Assembly (NCBI GenBank): GCA_963733885.1
Contig: CAVTES010000017.1
Span: forward strand, 1 to 64,000
Source of the DNA: JACVRW01 sp963733885
GTDB taxonomy: Bacteria; Actinomycetota; Thermoleophilia; Solirubrobacterales; Thermoleophilaceae
Direction of reading: 5' to 3'
DNA length: 64,000 nucleotides
Shown here: piece after piece, positions 15,264 to 22,422 of the stretch
How the letters are laid out: each line of letters begins with the position of its first letter
Numbering within the stretch: the stretch's first letter is position 1
The notes under the pieces: model-generated
The model's database searches: none
What the model was told of the DNA's origin: nothing
What the model saw: the letters and a program-made list of their open reading frames with translations, nothing else
Position numbers and translations under genes: made by a program

Positions 15264-16352
15264 TCAGATCCCCGTGACGCGACAGAATCCGGCGGGGGCC
15301 AGCACGCCTACGGCTGCCCGAATCTCGGCCAGTACCGCGGCGAGGTTGCGTGTCAGAAAGTCGCTGTGCGACCGAGACACGTACACGGCGGTGTCGCGCA
15401 GCCATACGACGAGCTGGCCCCACGCGCCGACATAGCCCGTCCCTGCGGCTACGGATGCGGTCTTCACCACGGGGACCTCGAGCACGTCGCTGAGTGACGA
15501 GCCGCCGTTCGCGAGTATCACCGTCACCGAGTCGACCCAGTCATCGGGGTGGAGCAGACAGGCGGTCGGCGCATAGCCCGCGGCGACCACCTGGGCGATC
15601 CCCTTCGCCAACGCCAGCGGTACGGAGTCGGCGCCCTTGGCCTGGGTCAGCACCCCGGTCGTTGAGTCCAGACCTCTCAAGTTGGGGGGCGTGCCGTTGC
15701 CGGCGAGCAGCTGGGCCTCGAGCCGTCGCCTCGCGTCGTACAGCAGCTGCTCGTCGATGATGCCGCGCATCTCGTCCGCGTCCGCGAGTGCCCGGGTTGT
15801 GACGGGCACCCACGACGGGATCGACTCGACTGGGCTTACCACCTGCTCGAACGGCAGCGCCCCCTCCGGTTTCGTGCCCGTTGCGGTCGACACTGCTTCT
15901 GCGACTTCCACGGCAGCCGGCGTGTACGTGGTCTGCCGCATGTACGGCACCGCGCCCTCGTCGGTGGTCCCGAGCCGCACGAGGTCGAGCAAGTCGAGCG
16001 GGCGCCTGGTCGGGGCGTACTCTCGGCTCGGGTCGAGCGACTGGAAGGCACCGACCGACGTAGCGGACCCGACACGCAGCAGGGTCTTTGCCTCGTCGCC
16101 GTTCAGGTCGGCTAGCGGCACGTCCTTGGACAGCGAAAGGCGAGAGTTGTCGGACGACTTCGCCGCCTTGACCGCCAGCTGGTGGAAGCCGGCGCTAGTG
16201 GCGACACGGGCCCCGAGCGAGAGGTCGGAGGGAAGGCGCTTGCCGAGCAGCGCGCTCCGGCGGTGCCGCTCGTCGGAGGGGAGGCCTTTGAGCTCGAGCT
16301 TGAGGTCTAGCCGAGCCCGTTCGAGGGCCTGAGATTCGGTAAGGACGAACAA
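15264..16352 (-). CDS. HK97-fold phage major capsid protein
   Basis: The 362-residue protein looks like an HK97-type major capsid protein. It has an N-terminal helical, charged region to about residue 100, then a core with VPYMRQTTYTPAAVEVAEAV, SPVESIPSWVPVTTRALADA, LLHPDDWVDSVTVI and the late LRDTAVYVSRSHSDFLTRNL followed by AVLAEIRAAVGVLAPAGFCR. These match the usual N-arm, E-loop and P/A-domain order. No maturation protease, portal or terminase lies next to it, which is unusual for a prophage. The encapsulin alternative is less likely, since no cargo enzyme is adjacent and integrase and replication genes share the element. Confidence 0.82.
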   Translation of the reverse strand: MFVLTESQALERARLDLKLELKGLPSDERHRRSALLGKRLPSDLSLGARVATSAGFHQLAVKAAKSSDNSRLSLSKDVPLADLNGDEAKTLLRVGSATSVGAFQSLDPSREYAPTRRPLDLLDLVRLGTTDEGAVPYMRQTTYTPAAVEVAEAVSTATGTKPEGALPFEQVVSPVESIPSWVPVTTRALADADEMRGIIDEQLLYDARRRLEAQLLAGNGTPPNLRGLDSTTGVLTQAKGADSVPLALAKGIAQVVAAGYAPTACLLHPDDWVDSVTVILANGGSSLSDVLEVPVVKTASVAAGTGYVGAWGQLVVWLRDTAVYVSRSHSDFLTRNLAAVLAEIRAAVGVLAPAGFCRVTGI

Positions 16353-16391
16353 AGGGACGCACCTGCGCTTTCGCGTTTGGTGCGCCGGTCA

Positions 16392-16475
16392 GTCCTAGGC
16401 GGCGGCCCGCTCTGCCTGGCACGCTCGGTGGAGACGCCCGAACGTAGTGGTCCTAGGCGGACAGCAGCTCTGCCT
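16392..16475. repeat. Direct repeats upstream of the capsid gene
   Basis: GTCCTAGGCGG (16392-16402) recurs at 16450-16460, and both copies are followed after 7 variable bases by CTCTGCCT, giving two 26-bp units 58 bp apart. They are just upstream of the capsid ATG at 16352 and may be an activator or repressor site for the structural operon. Confidence 0.55.
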
Positions 16476-16508
16476 CACAGCGCAAGGACAGAGAAACCAC
16501 TCCCATTT

Positions 16509-16847
16509 TTACCGCAGGTCTGTCACGGGTTCTGGGAGGCGTGAAAGCTCGGACTCGAGGAACCGCTTCAGCCGGAAGGCGCGGCCTTCCGGCCCCATCG
16601 CGCCGTCCAGGCTGTTGTTCGCCCGGTTCACACATCGCTCGAAACGCTCGGTGATGTCGACCACGGTGGCGAACGGCAGACCGGGATCGTCCTCCGAGAG
16701 CTCCTGCATGAACTTGGGCGGATCCCACGGCTTGCGATTCGGGTCGTGTGCCCGGGTGCGGGTGACCGCACGGTGCGTCCACCGCTCCCAGTGTCGGCGG
16801 ACAACCTCATCGCCGGGGATCGTCGTTTCCTGCGAGCCGGATGGCAT
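16509..16847 (-). CDS. Hypothetical protein at the right end of the element
   Basis: The 112-residue protein starts MPSGSQETTIPGDEVVRRHW and contains PKFMQELSEDDPGLPFATVV and GPEGRAFRLKRFLESELSRL. It lies upstream of the capsid gene on the same strand. Small terminase or scaffold proteins occupy such positions in phages, but I see no helix-turn-helix typical of a small terminase and leave it unassigned. The last codons fall in a copy of the CTGTCACGGGTTC repeat. Confidence 0.6.
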   Translation of the reverse strand: MPSGSQETTIPGDEVVRRHWERWTHRAVTRTRAHDPNRKPWDPPKFMQELSEDDPGLPFATVVDITERFERCVNRANNSLDGAMGPEGRAFRLKRFLESELSRLPEPVTDLR

Positions 16848-16869
16848 ATGCCCGAATCTTCCGCCCGCC

Positions 16870-16882
16870 CTGTCACGGGTTC
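16870..16882 (+). repeat. CTGTCACGGGTTC repeat near the right att site
   Basis: Third exact copy of the 13-bp element-specific repeat. It is 114 bp from the right att core, a distance suitable for an integrase or directionality-factor arm site. Confidence 0.5.
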
Positions 16883-16994
16883 GTGCGGTGCAGTTGCGGT
16901 GCAGTCGAACCCGGATTCCCAGGGGTCTGAGGGGGTCCCGCAGGGGTTGAAACCGCTCTGCAAAGCCAAATCTGGCTCTGCGCCTACCCCACTT

Positions 16995-17396
16995 TTAGAT
17001 GTAATACATCGGCGCGCCGGTCTCCTGCGCCTCGCGCTCCGACACGTCGGCGATCGTCGTCCCGCTCAGCACGGATTTGACGGCCTCCACCGCCTCCGTC
17101 CACACAGCGCCGTTCGACCTCGCGTCCGCGCCCAGCTCGCCCTCCAGCAGCTCGACCACCTCGAGCACGGTGATCTCGGAGGGCTCCCTGGCGAAGCTGT
17201 AGCCGCCCTTCACCCCCCGCTGGGACTGCAGGATGCCGGCGCGGCGCAGCGTGGCGAACAGTCCCTCCAGGAACTGCACCGGTATCTCGCGCGCGCGGGC
17301 GATCTCGCCGATCGGCACGGGCGTGGCGTCGCCCCGGCGCGCCAGCTCCGACAGCGCGCGGACCGCGTAGGGCGACTTGGTCGTGATCACCAGCAC
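16995..17396 (-). CDS. Rrf2-family transcriptional regulator
   Basis: The 133-residue protein is a complete Rrf2 winged-helix regulator: ITTKSPYAVRALSELARRGD, then PVPIGEIARAREIPVQFLEG and LRRAGILQSQRGVKGGYSFA. There are no clustered cysteines for an iron-sulfur site, so it is more like CymR than IscR. CymR in Firmicutes controls cysteine synthesis and binds CysK. The element is inserted in its last codons; the C-terminus GAPMYYI is kept. Without the element it would face cysK-cysE about 0.7 kb away. It is divergent from vanZ with only 18 bp between starts. Confidence 0.88.
   Translation of the reverse strand: MLVITTKSPYAVRALSELARRGDATPVPIGEIARAREIPVQFLEGLFATLRRAGILQSQRGVKGGYSFAREPSEITVLEVVELLEGELGADARSNGAVWTEAVEAVKSVLSGTTIADVSEREAQETGAPMYYI
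16997..17011. other. att site, right copy, inside the Rrf2 gene 3' end
   Basis: AGATGTAATACATCG covers the last codons of the Rrf2 gene (MYYI plus one base of the stop). The inner 13 bases form GATGTA-A-TACATC, an inverted repeat around a single base. The left copy differs at the central base and the last base. Confidence 0.7.
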
Positions 17397-17414
17397 CGAA
17401 ATCCACTCTACGGT

Positions 17415-17792
17415 ATGCGGATGGCCCTGCTCAGGCGCCCCGATCTGTGGCTTCCGCCGCTCGTGTTGATGGGGCTGATCTACCTCTTCTCGGCTCAGTC
17501 GAGCCTCGACTCAGGGCTCGGTTGGATCGACACGGTAGGCAGGAAGCTGCTCCATTTCGGGGTGTACGCGCTGCTGTGCTTCCTCTGGTGGCGACTGCTG
17601 TGCACGGCCATGCCGGACAGGCGGGCGGCGCTCGCCGCCTTCCTCATCTCGATCCTCTACGCGGCCACTGACGAGCTCCACCAGTCCTTTGTAGACGGCC
17701 GCAACGGCACGCCCGTCGACTGGGCGATCGACAGCGCCGGCGCCGCGGCGGCCGCCTTCGCGGTGGCCGCGCGGCGCCGAGTGGCGGCCTGA
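17415..17792 (+). CDS. VanZ-family membrane protein
   Basis: The 125-residue protein has four predicted helices (LWLPPLVLMGLIYLFSA at the start, HFGVYALLCFLWWRLLC in the middle) and the VanZ hallmark ATDELHQSFVDGRNGTPVDW at about residue 85. VanZ-like proteins are linked to resistance to some glycopeptides, but the general function is unclear. The stop TGA overlaps the ATG of the sensor kinase, so the two are made together. An internal ATG at 17421 is an alternative start. Confidence 0.88.
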   Translation: MRMALLRRPDLWLPPLVLMGLIYLFSAQSSLDSGLGWIDTVGRKLLHFGVYALLCFLWWRLLCTAMPDRRAALAAFLISILYAATDELHQSFVDGRNGTPVDWAIDSAGAAAAAFAVAARRRVAA

Positions 17793-18970
17793 TGCTGCGC
17801 CGGCTGCCGATCGAGTCGGCGCAGCCGCTGGTCGTATTCGCCGCCGCCCGAATCGCTCTGGCGCTCGCGGCGCTCGTCGCGCTGATCGTGCTCGGCTTCC
17901 CGTACGAGGGCCGCGGGATCGCGGTCGTGGCCGGCCTGGGGCTTCCGTGGTCGCTCGGCCTCCTGTTCGTAGTCAGGCGGAACCCGGAGGCCGTGCTCCA
18001 CCCGCTGGTCGCGGCCGGCGACATCGCCGTGCTGGTCGTCATCGAGCTGGTCGTGCCCGAGGCCTACGGCGCCACCCGGTTCACCGCACTGTTCGTGCTC
18101 GCCGCCCACGCCCACTTCCAGGGCGAGCGGCGGGGGCTCGCCATCGCGTTGGCGGGATCGCTCACGCTGGTGGCGGCCACGGCGCTGCGCGGCGACGCCC
18201 CGCTCGACGGCGACGTGCTCGCGTTCAATGAGATCGTCTTCGTGCTCTCGGCCGCGGCCGCCGGCGCGGTGGTCGGCAGCCTCCGCACCGCCGAGTCGGC
18301 CAGCCGCCTGCGCGCCCGGAGCCTGTCACGCCGCACGATCCAGGCGGAGAATCAGGTGCGGCGGCGGTTCGCCGAAGCGATCCACGATGGGCCGGTACAG
18401 GAGCTGATCGGGCTCGACATGATCCTCGGCTCTGCTCGCAAGGCGGCGCACGAGGGCCGGGGGGAGGAGGCGGTGGCGCTGCTGGACGACGCCCGTGAGC
18501 TGGCGGAGAGGAACATCCAGTCGCTCCGCGACGAGATCGTGGAGCTCGGCCCATACGCGTTCGGGGAGCTCGCCTTCGACACTGCGATCGAGAACTGCAT
18601 GCCGGTCTGGAAGCGCCGCTACCGCTTCGAAGTGATGGCGACGATCGAGCGGATCGAGCTTCCGCCCGAGATGGCCGGCGACCTTTTTCGCATAGCCCAG
18701 GAGGCAGTCGTCAACGCGGGCCGCCACTCCGGCGCGGAGGCGGTGTCGATCTCGCTGCGCACGCTGGATTCCGAGGTCGAGCTACGCGTGACGGACAACG
18801 GCCACGGCTTCGAGGAGCGCGATTCGGTGGGCAGCCCCAAAGCCGGTCACCTCGGGATTGCCAGCATGCGCGAGCGCGCGGAGCTCCTGGACGGCCACAT
18901 CGACATCGAGAGCTCGGAGCGCGGGACGCGAGTGCTGGTCACGGCGCCGCTGCCGCAGCTGACCCTGTAG
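17792..18970 (+). CDS. Membrane sensor histidine kinase, NarL-partner type
   Basis: The 392-residue protein has about five N-terminal membrane helices (residues 10-170), a HisKA_3-type dimer region with the phospho-histidine in FAEAIHDGPVQELIGLD, and a HATPase_c domain with FRIAQEAVVNAGRHSGAE (N box), LRVTDNGHGFEE (G1) and GHLGIASMRERAELL (G2). The DGPVQ motif is the actinobacterial form of this kinase family, whose partners are LuxR/NarL response regulators. None is adjacent. It is coupled to vanZ, so it may respond to envelope stress; that is inference. Confidence 0.9.
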   Translation: MLRRLPIESAQPLVVFAAARIALALAALVALIVLGFPYEGRGIAVVAGLGLPWSLGLLFVVRRNPEAVLHPLVAAGDIAVLVVIELVVPEAYGATRFTALFVLAAHAHFQGERRGLAIALAGSLTLVAATALRGDAPLDGDVLAFNEIVFVLSAAAAGAVVGSLRTAESASRLRARSLSRRTIQAENQVRRRFAEAIHDGPVQELIGLDMILGSARKAAHEGRGEEAVALLDDARELAERNIQSLRDEIVELGPYAFGELAFDTAIENCMPVWKRRYRFEVMATIERIELPPEMAGDLFRIAQEAVVNAGRHSGAEAVSISLRTLDSEVELRVTDNGHGFEERDSVGSPKAGHLGIASMRERAELLDGHIDIESSERGTRVLVTAPLPQLTL

Positions 18971-19069
18971 CCGGCGCCACGCCTGCGCACCTGGATCGGT
19001 CCCACCAGCTCGACGACATCCTCCCTAACACCTGGGGCGAAGGGGGCGGTCCTGGGTATAAGGCCGGCG

Positions 19070-19993
19070 ATGGCGCGGGAGAGCATCGTCGAACGGGTGC
19101 TGGGCGCGGGCGCGGGCTGTGCCCGGATGAACGCCGCCATGGTGGGCGATCTCGCGAGGTTCCTCGACCCGCGCAACCGAGCGAACGGCGACCACCCGAC
19201 CGATCCCTTCGACGCCTGGGATCCCGACTACATCCGCAAGACACTCCCCACGCTCCGCATGTTCGCCGACCTCTACCACCGGGCTGAGGTGCGCGGCCTC
19301 CGCAACGTGCCCAGGGAAGAGCCGGTCCTGCTCGTCGGCAATCACTCGGGCGGCACCCTGATCTCCGACACGTTCGTGTTCGCCCAGGCGTTCTACGACC
19401 ACTTCGGGCCGCTGCGCCGCTTCCACCAGCTGGCCCACGACCTTGTCTTCACGATCCCGGGCGTGCGCGCCAGCCTGTCCCGCTACGGCACGGTCCCGGC
19501 ATCGCCCGCGAACACGGAGCGGGCGCTCGACCTCGAGGCCGCGCTGCTCGTCTATCCGGGCGGGGACCACGAGACCTACCGGCCGAGCTGGGAGTCGGCC
19601 AAGATCGACTTCGCGGGCCGCACCGGCTTCGTCAGGCTCGCGCTCGAGCACCGCTGTTCGATCGTCCCGGTGGTGGCCATCGGCGGCCAGGAGACGGCCC
19701 TTTTCCTCGGCCAGGGCCGGCGAATCGCGGAGCTGCTCCGGCTCGGCAGCCTGTTGCGCGTGAAGGTGTTCCCCGCGCAGATCGGTCCTCCGTACGGCGT
19801 GACGGTCATGGACATGCCCGGCCGCATCCCGCTGCCGGCCAAGATCACCGTCCGGGTGCTGCCGAAGATCGACCTGCGCAAGCGGCTCGGCCCCAATCCG
19901 GACGTCGATGACGCCTACGAGCTCGTCACGAGCACCATGCAGCGCGCGCTCGACAAGCTGGACGATGAGCGCAGCCTCCCGGTCGTGGGCTAG
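19070..19993 (+). CDS. Lysophospholipid acyltransferase family protein
   Basis: The 307-residue protein resembles PlsC-type acyltransferases. It has the acceptor motif LLVGNHSGGTLISD at about residue 90, the later LLVYPGGDHETYRP and the block SIVPVVAIGGQET. There is no membrane helix at the start, and the GG after NHS is the variant seen in a separate actinobacterial branch. It ends 6 bp before the DUF2252 gene, on the same strand. The acyl acceptor cannot be read from sequence. Confidence 0.85.
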   Translation: MARESIVERVLGAGAGCARMNAAMVGDLARFLDPRNRANGDHPTDPFDAWDPDYIRKTLPTLRMFADLYHRAEVRGLRNVPREEPVLLVGNHSGGTLISDTFVFAQAFYDHFGPLRRFHQLAHDLVFTIPGVRASLSRYGTVPASPANTERALDLEAALLVYPGGDHETYRPSWESAKIDFAGRTGFVRLALEHRCSIVPVVAIGGQETALFLGQGRRIAELLRLGSLLRVKVFPAQIGPPYGVTVMDMPGRIPLPAKITVRVLPKIDLRKRLGPNPDVDDAYELVTSTMQRALDKLDDERSLPVVG

Positions 19994-19999
19994 CAAAGA

Positions 20000-21286
20000 G
20001 TGGACCGCTCCGAGCAGATCGTCGGCGTCCTGGTTGAGGCCTTCGAGGACCTGATCGAGGCCGACCCGCGGGCCTTCCGGCGCAAGTTCCGCAAGATGGC
20101 CCAGGACCCCTTCTCGTTCTACCGCGGCAGCGCGTGCGTGTTCTACGCCGACGTGGCCGAGCAGGAGGACCGCTATGCAGACGAGCGCACCAGCCGGGTC
20201 TGGATCCAGGGCGACCTCCACGCCGAGAACTACGGCACCTACCTGAACGACGCGGGCATCATCGTCTTCGACGTCAACGACTTCGACGAGGCGTACCTGG
20301 GCCACTTCACCTGGGACATGAAGCGCATGGCCGCCAGCCTGGCGCTGCTCGGCTTCATCAAGGCGCTCTCCGACGACACGATCCGCGACCTGATCGAGGC
20401 CTACGCGGGTGCCTACGCGGAGCAGGTCGGGACCTTCCATCACGGTGAGGACGACGAGGAGTTCAGGCTCACGCTCGACAACACCGAGGGCGCCCTGCGC
20501 GCCGTGCTGGTGGAGGCGAGGCTCAAGAGCCGCTGGCAGATGCTCGAGCGGATGACGGCGGTCAAGGACGACGAGCGGGCCTTCAAGGACGGGCCCGGTG
20601 TGCGCCGGCTCGACGAGGACGAGCGCGAGGCGGTGCTGGACGCCTACGGGCGCTACCTCGACACGATTCCCGAGCAGAAGCGCCAGCACTCGGTCTCCTA
20701 CGAGGTGAAGGACGTGGTCGGCCGGGCCGGCTTCGGGATTGGCAGCGCCGGGCTCCCCGCCTACAACCTGCTCGTGGAGGGCCGCTCGCAGGCGCTCGAG
20801 AACGACGTGGTCCTGTCGATGAAGCAGGGCAACGTCGCGGCGCCGAGCCGCGTGGTGGACGACGAGCGCATCACCGAGTACTTCGAGCATCCCGGCCACC
20901 GCACCGCGATCTCACAGCGCGCGCTGCAGGCCCACGCCGACCCGTGGCTCGGGTGGTGCGAGCTCGAAGGGAGGGGCCAGGTGGTGCAGGAGATCTCGCC
21001 CTACGAGGCCGACCTCGATTGGGACCACGTGAGCGAGCCCGACGAGATGCTGCCGCTGCTGCGCTGCCTGGGACAGGCGACGGCGAAGATCCACTGCGTC
21101 TCGGACGCCGGCAGCGCCGAGGAGCTGGTCGACTTCCAGACCGAGGAGGCGATCCACGCCGTCCTCGACGGTGACTTCGCCGGCGAGCTGGCGGAGTTCG
21201 GCGCGGACTACGGCGAGCGGGTGCGCGAGGACCACCGGCTGTTCGTGGACGCTTTCCGCAACGGCCAGATCCCCGGCCTGGAATAA
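20000..21286 (+). CDS. DUF2252 family protein, kinase-like fold
   Basis: The 428-residue protein has the DUF2252 marks PFSFYRGSACVFYAD, then WIQGDLHAENYGTYLNDAG and IVFDVNDFDEAYLGHFTWDM. The GDLHAEN and FDVNDFD motifs parallel the catalytic and metal loops of aminoglycoside-phosphotransferase-like kinases, so an ATP-dependent phosphotransfer is plausible, but no substrate is known to me. The GTG at 20000 is the first in-frame start after the acyltransferase stop, and the two genes probably form one unit. Confidence 0.85.
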   Translation: MDRSEQIVGVLVEAFEDLIEADPRAFRRKFRKMAQDPFSFYRGSACVFYADVAEQEDRYADERTSRVWIQGDLHAENYGTYLNDAGIIVFDVNDFDEAYLGHFTWDMKRMAASLALLGFIKALSDDTIRDLIEAYAGAYAEQVGTFHHGEDDEEFRLTLDNTEGALRAVLVEARLKSRWQMLERMTAVKDDERAFKDGPGVRRLDEDEREAVLDAYGRYLDTIPEQKRQHSVSYEVKDVVGRAGFGIGSAGLPAYNLLVEGRSQALENDVVLSMKQGNVAAPSRVVDDERITEYFEHPGHRTAISQRALQAHADPWLGWCELEGRGQVVQEISPYEADLDWDHVSEPDEMLPLLRCLGQATAKIHCVSDAGSAEELVDFQTEEAIHAVLDGDFAGELAEFGADYGERVREDHRLFVDAFRNGQIPGLE

Positions 21287-21300
21287 GAAGCCGGCGCGGC

Positions 21301-21543
21301 CTAGATCCAGCCGCGCTCTGTGGCGATGAGGACCGCCTGCGCGCGATCCACCGCGCCGAGCTTGGCGTAGGTGTTGTGGAGATGTGTGCGCACGGTGCTC
21401 GTCGAGAGCGCCAGCTCGTGCGCGATCTGCTTGTAGACCTTGCCCTCGGCGAGCCGCTTCAGCACGTCGACCTCGCGGGTCGACAGCGGGCACGGTTCGA
21501 CGTTGCGCTTGGCGTTGCCGTTGCCCTGCGGCAGCTCGTACAT
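21301..21543 (-). CDS. LuxR-type DNA-binding domain, continuation of HDOD gene
   Basis: The 80 residues from the ATG at 21543 contain a full LuxR/NarL helix-turn-helix: CPLSTREVDVLKRLAEGKVY, then QIAHELALSTSTVRTHLHNT. In the same frame the protein extends upstream (CDLSTAQLREV) into the tail of the HDOD protein, so removing one base near 21583 gives one HDOD-LuxR fusion. As it stands, the HDOD stop is 4 bp from this ATG, with TGAGG in front, so separate coupled translation is also possible. Confidence 0.7.
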   Translation of the reverse strand: MYELPQGNGNAKRNVEPCPLSTREVDVLKRLAEGKVYKQIAHELALSTSTVRTHLHNTYAKLGAVDRAQAVLIATERGWI

Positions 21544-21547
21544 GACC

Positions 21548-22381
21548 TCACGCAGCTGGGCCGTGGAGAGGTCGCATGCCGCGGGCGGCCTGCAGCAGCG
21601 CCTTCGGGTTGACAGCCTGCGCGTGCCCGTAGTGGGCGAGCATGTCGGCCAGGCGGACCATCGCGGCCTCGCCGTCGGCGTCGTCGGCGTGGTGGCGCTC
21701 GATGGCCGTCGCGAGCCGGGCGGGCAGGCCCCACCGGCGGGCGAGCACGCCCCCGACGAGGGCGTGGTCCACGCCGAGCTCGAGGCGCTCGCGGTGAAGG
21801 CGCTCCTCGGGGGTGCGGGCCGCCCCGTGGACCTGCGCGGGGTAGGCGGGATAGGCGTGGCCGAGCACGAGCTTGCCGATGTCATGCAGGAGCGCCGACA
21901 CGAGCAGCTCGTCGCGATCCTCGTACTCGAGCTCGCGGGCGAGGCGGTCGGCGGCAGCCTGTGTGGCCACGGCGTGCAGGCGAAAGCGCTCCGGCAGCAC
22001 GTCCCAGCCCGGGGTGCGCTCGAAGAAGTCGAATGTGGCGCTGCGCGCGGCGAGCGTCTCCACGCCCTCGGGCGAGAGGATCTCCACTCCCTCGGGGATG
22101 CTGGCGATCTTGCCCTTCTTGCGCTGCCCGTTGCGGTTCGCGATTCGCAGCACGGCGATCACCAGCGCGACGTCGGACTCGACGGCGGCGACCACCTCCC
22201 CCACGGAGGTGCGGTCCTCGCGCACCACGCGCAACACCCGGTTGCGCGACTCGGCGAGCGCCGGGAAGACCTCGAGGGCCTCGAAGGCGGCGGTGAGGCG
22301 GCGGCCGTGGCCCTCGCGCGAGCGGCTGACGGTATCGGGGGCGGGAGCGCCTATCGTGGCTGCTGCGTTCATCGTCCCCAT
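21548..22381 (-). CDS. HDOD domain signalling protein
   Basis: The protein has an HDOD domain (about 25-235), a signalling domain related to HD phosphohydrolases. FPALAESRNRVLRVVREDR begins it, and SALLHDIGKLVLGHAY with VDHALVGGVLARRWGLP keeps HD-like motifs. After KALLQAAR the frame is lost and a short odd tail (GMRPLHGPAA) ends at 21548. The natural continuation is the LuxR domain in the next frame. I chose the ATG at 21381+1000 (22381); a TTG at 22405 is the longest start. Confidence 0.75.
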   Translation of the reverse strand: MGTMNAAATIGAPAPDTVSRSREGHGRRLTAAFEALEVFPALAESRNRVLRVVREDRTSVGEVVAAVESDVALVIAVLRIANRNGQRKKGKIASIPEGVEILSPEGVETLAARSATFDFFERTPGWDVLPERFRLHAVATQAAADRLARELEYEDRDELLVSALLHDIGKLVLGHAYPAYPAQVHGAARTPEERLHRERLELGVDHALVGGVLARRWGLPARLATAIERHHADDADGEAAMVRLADMLAHYGHAQAVNPKALLQAARGMRPLHGPAA

Positions 22382-22422
22382 GGCTATCGGCAGGGGAACA
22401 GCCAAGGTTTAGGGTCGGTTTG

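Larger units (their letters stand above)
6683..17011. mobile_element. Integrated phage-satellite-like element in the 3' end of an Rrf2 gene
   Basis: A 10.3-kb element is bounded by AGATGTAGTACATCC (6683) and AGATGTAATACATCG (16997). A tyrosine integrase gene ends 8 bp from the left copy. Inside are two small DNA-binding proteins with an operator array, a DUF3631 ATPase, zinc-finger proteins, a DUF2971 protein, a gene with a LexA-type box, an HNH-like Cys4 protein and an HK97 major capsid protein. There is no portal, large terminase, protease or tail gene. Nearly all genes run on the minus strand; those at 11873 and 12426 do not. This gene set fits a capsid-encoding phage satellite better than a complete prophage or a plasmid. 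The class assignment is inference. Confidence 0.8.

Noticed and set aside
15264..16352. Encapsulin rather than phage capsid
   Set aside because: No cargo protein gene next to it, and it sits with integrase and replication genes of an element.
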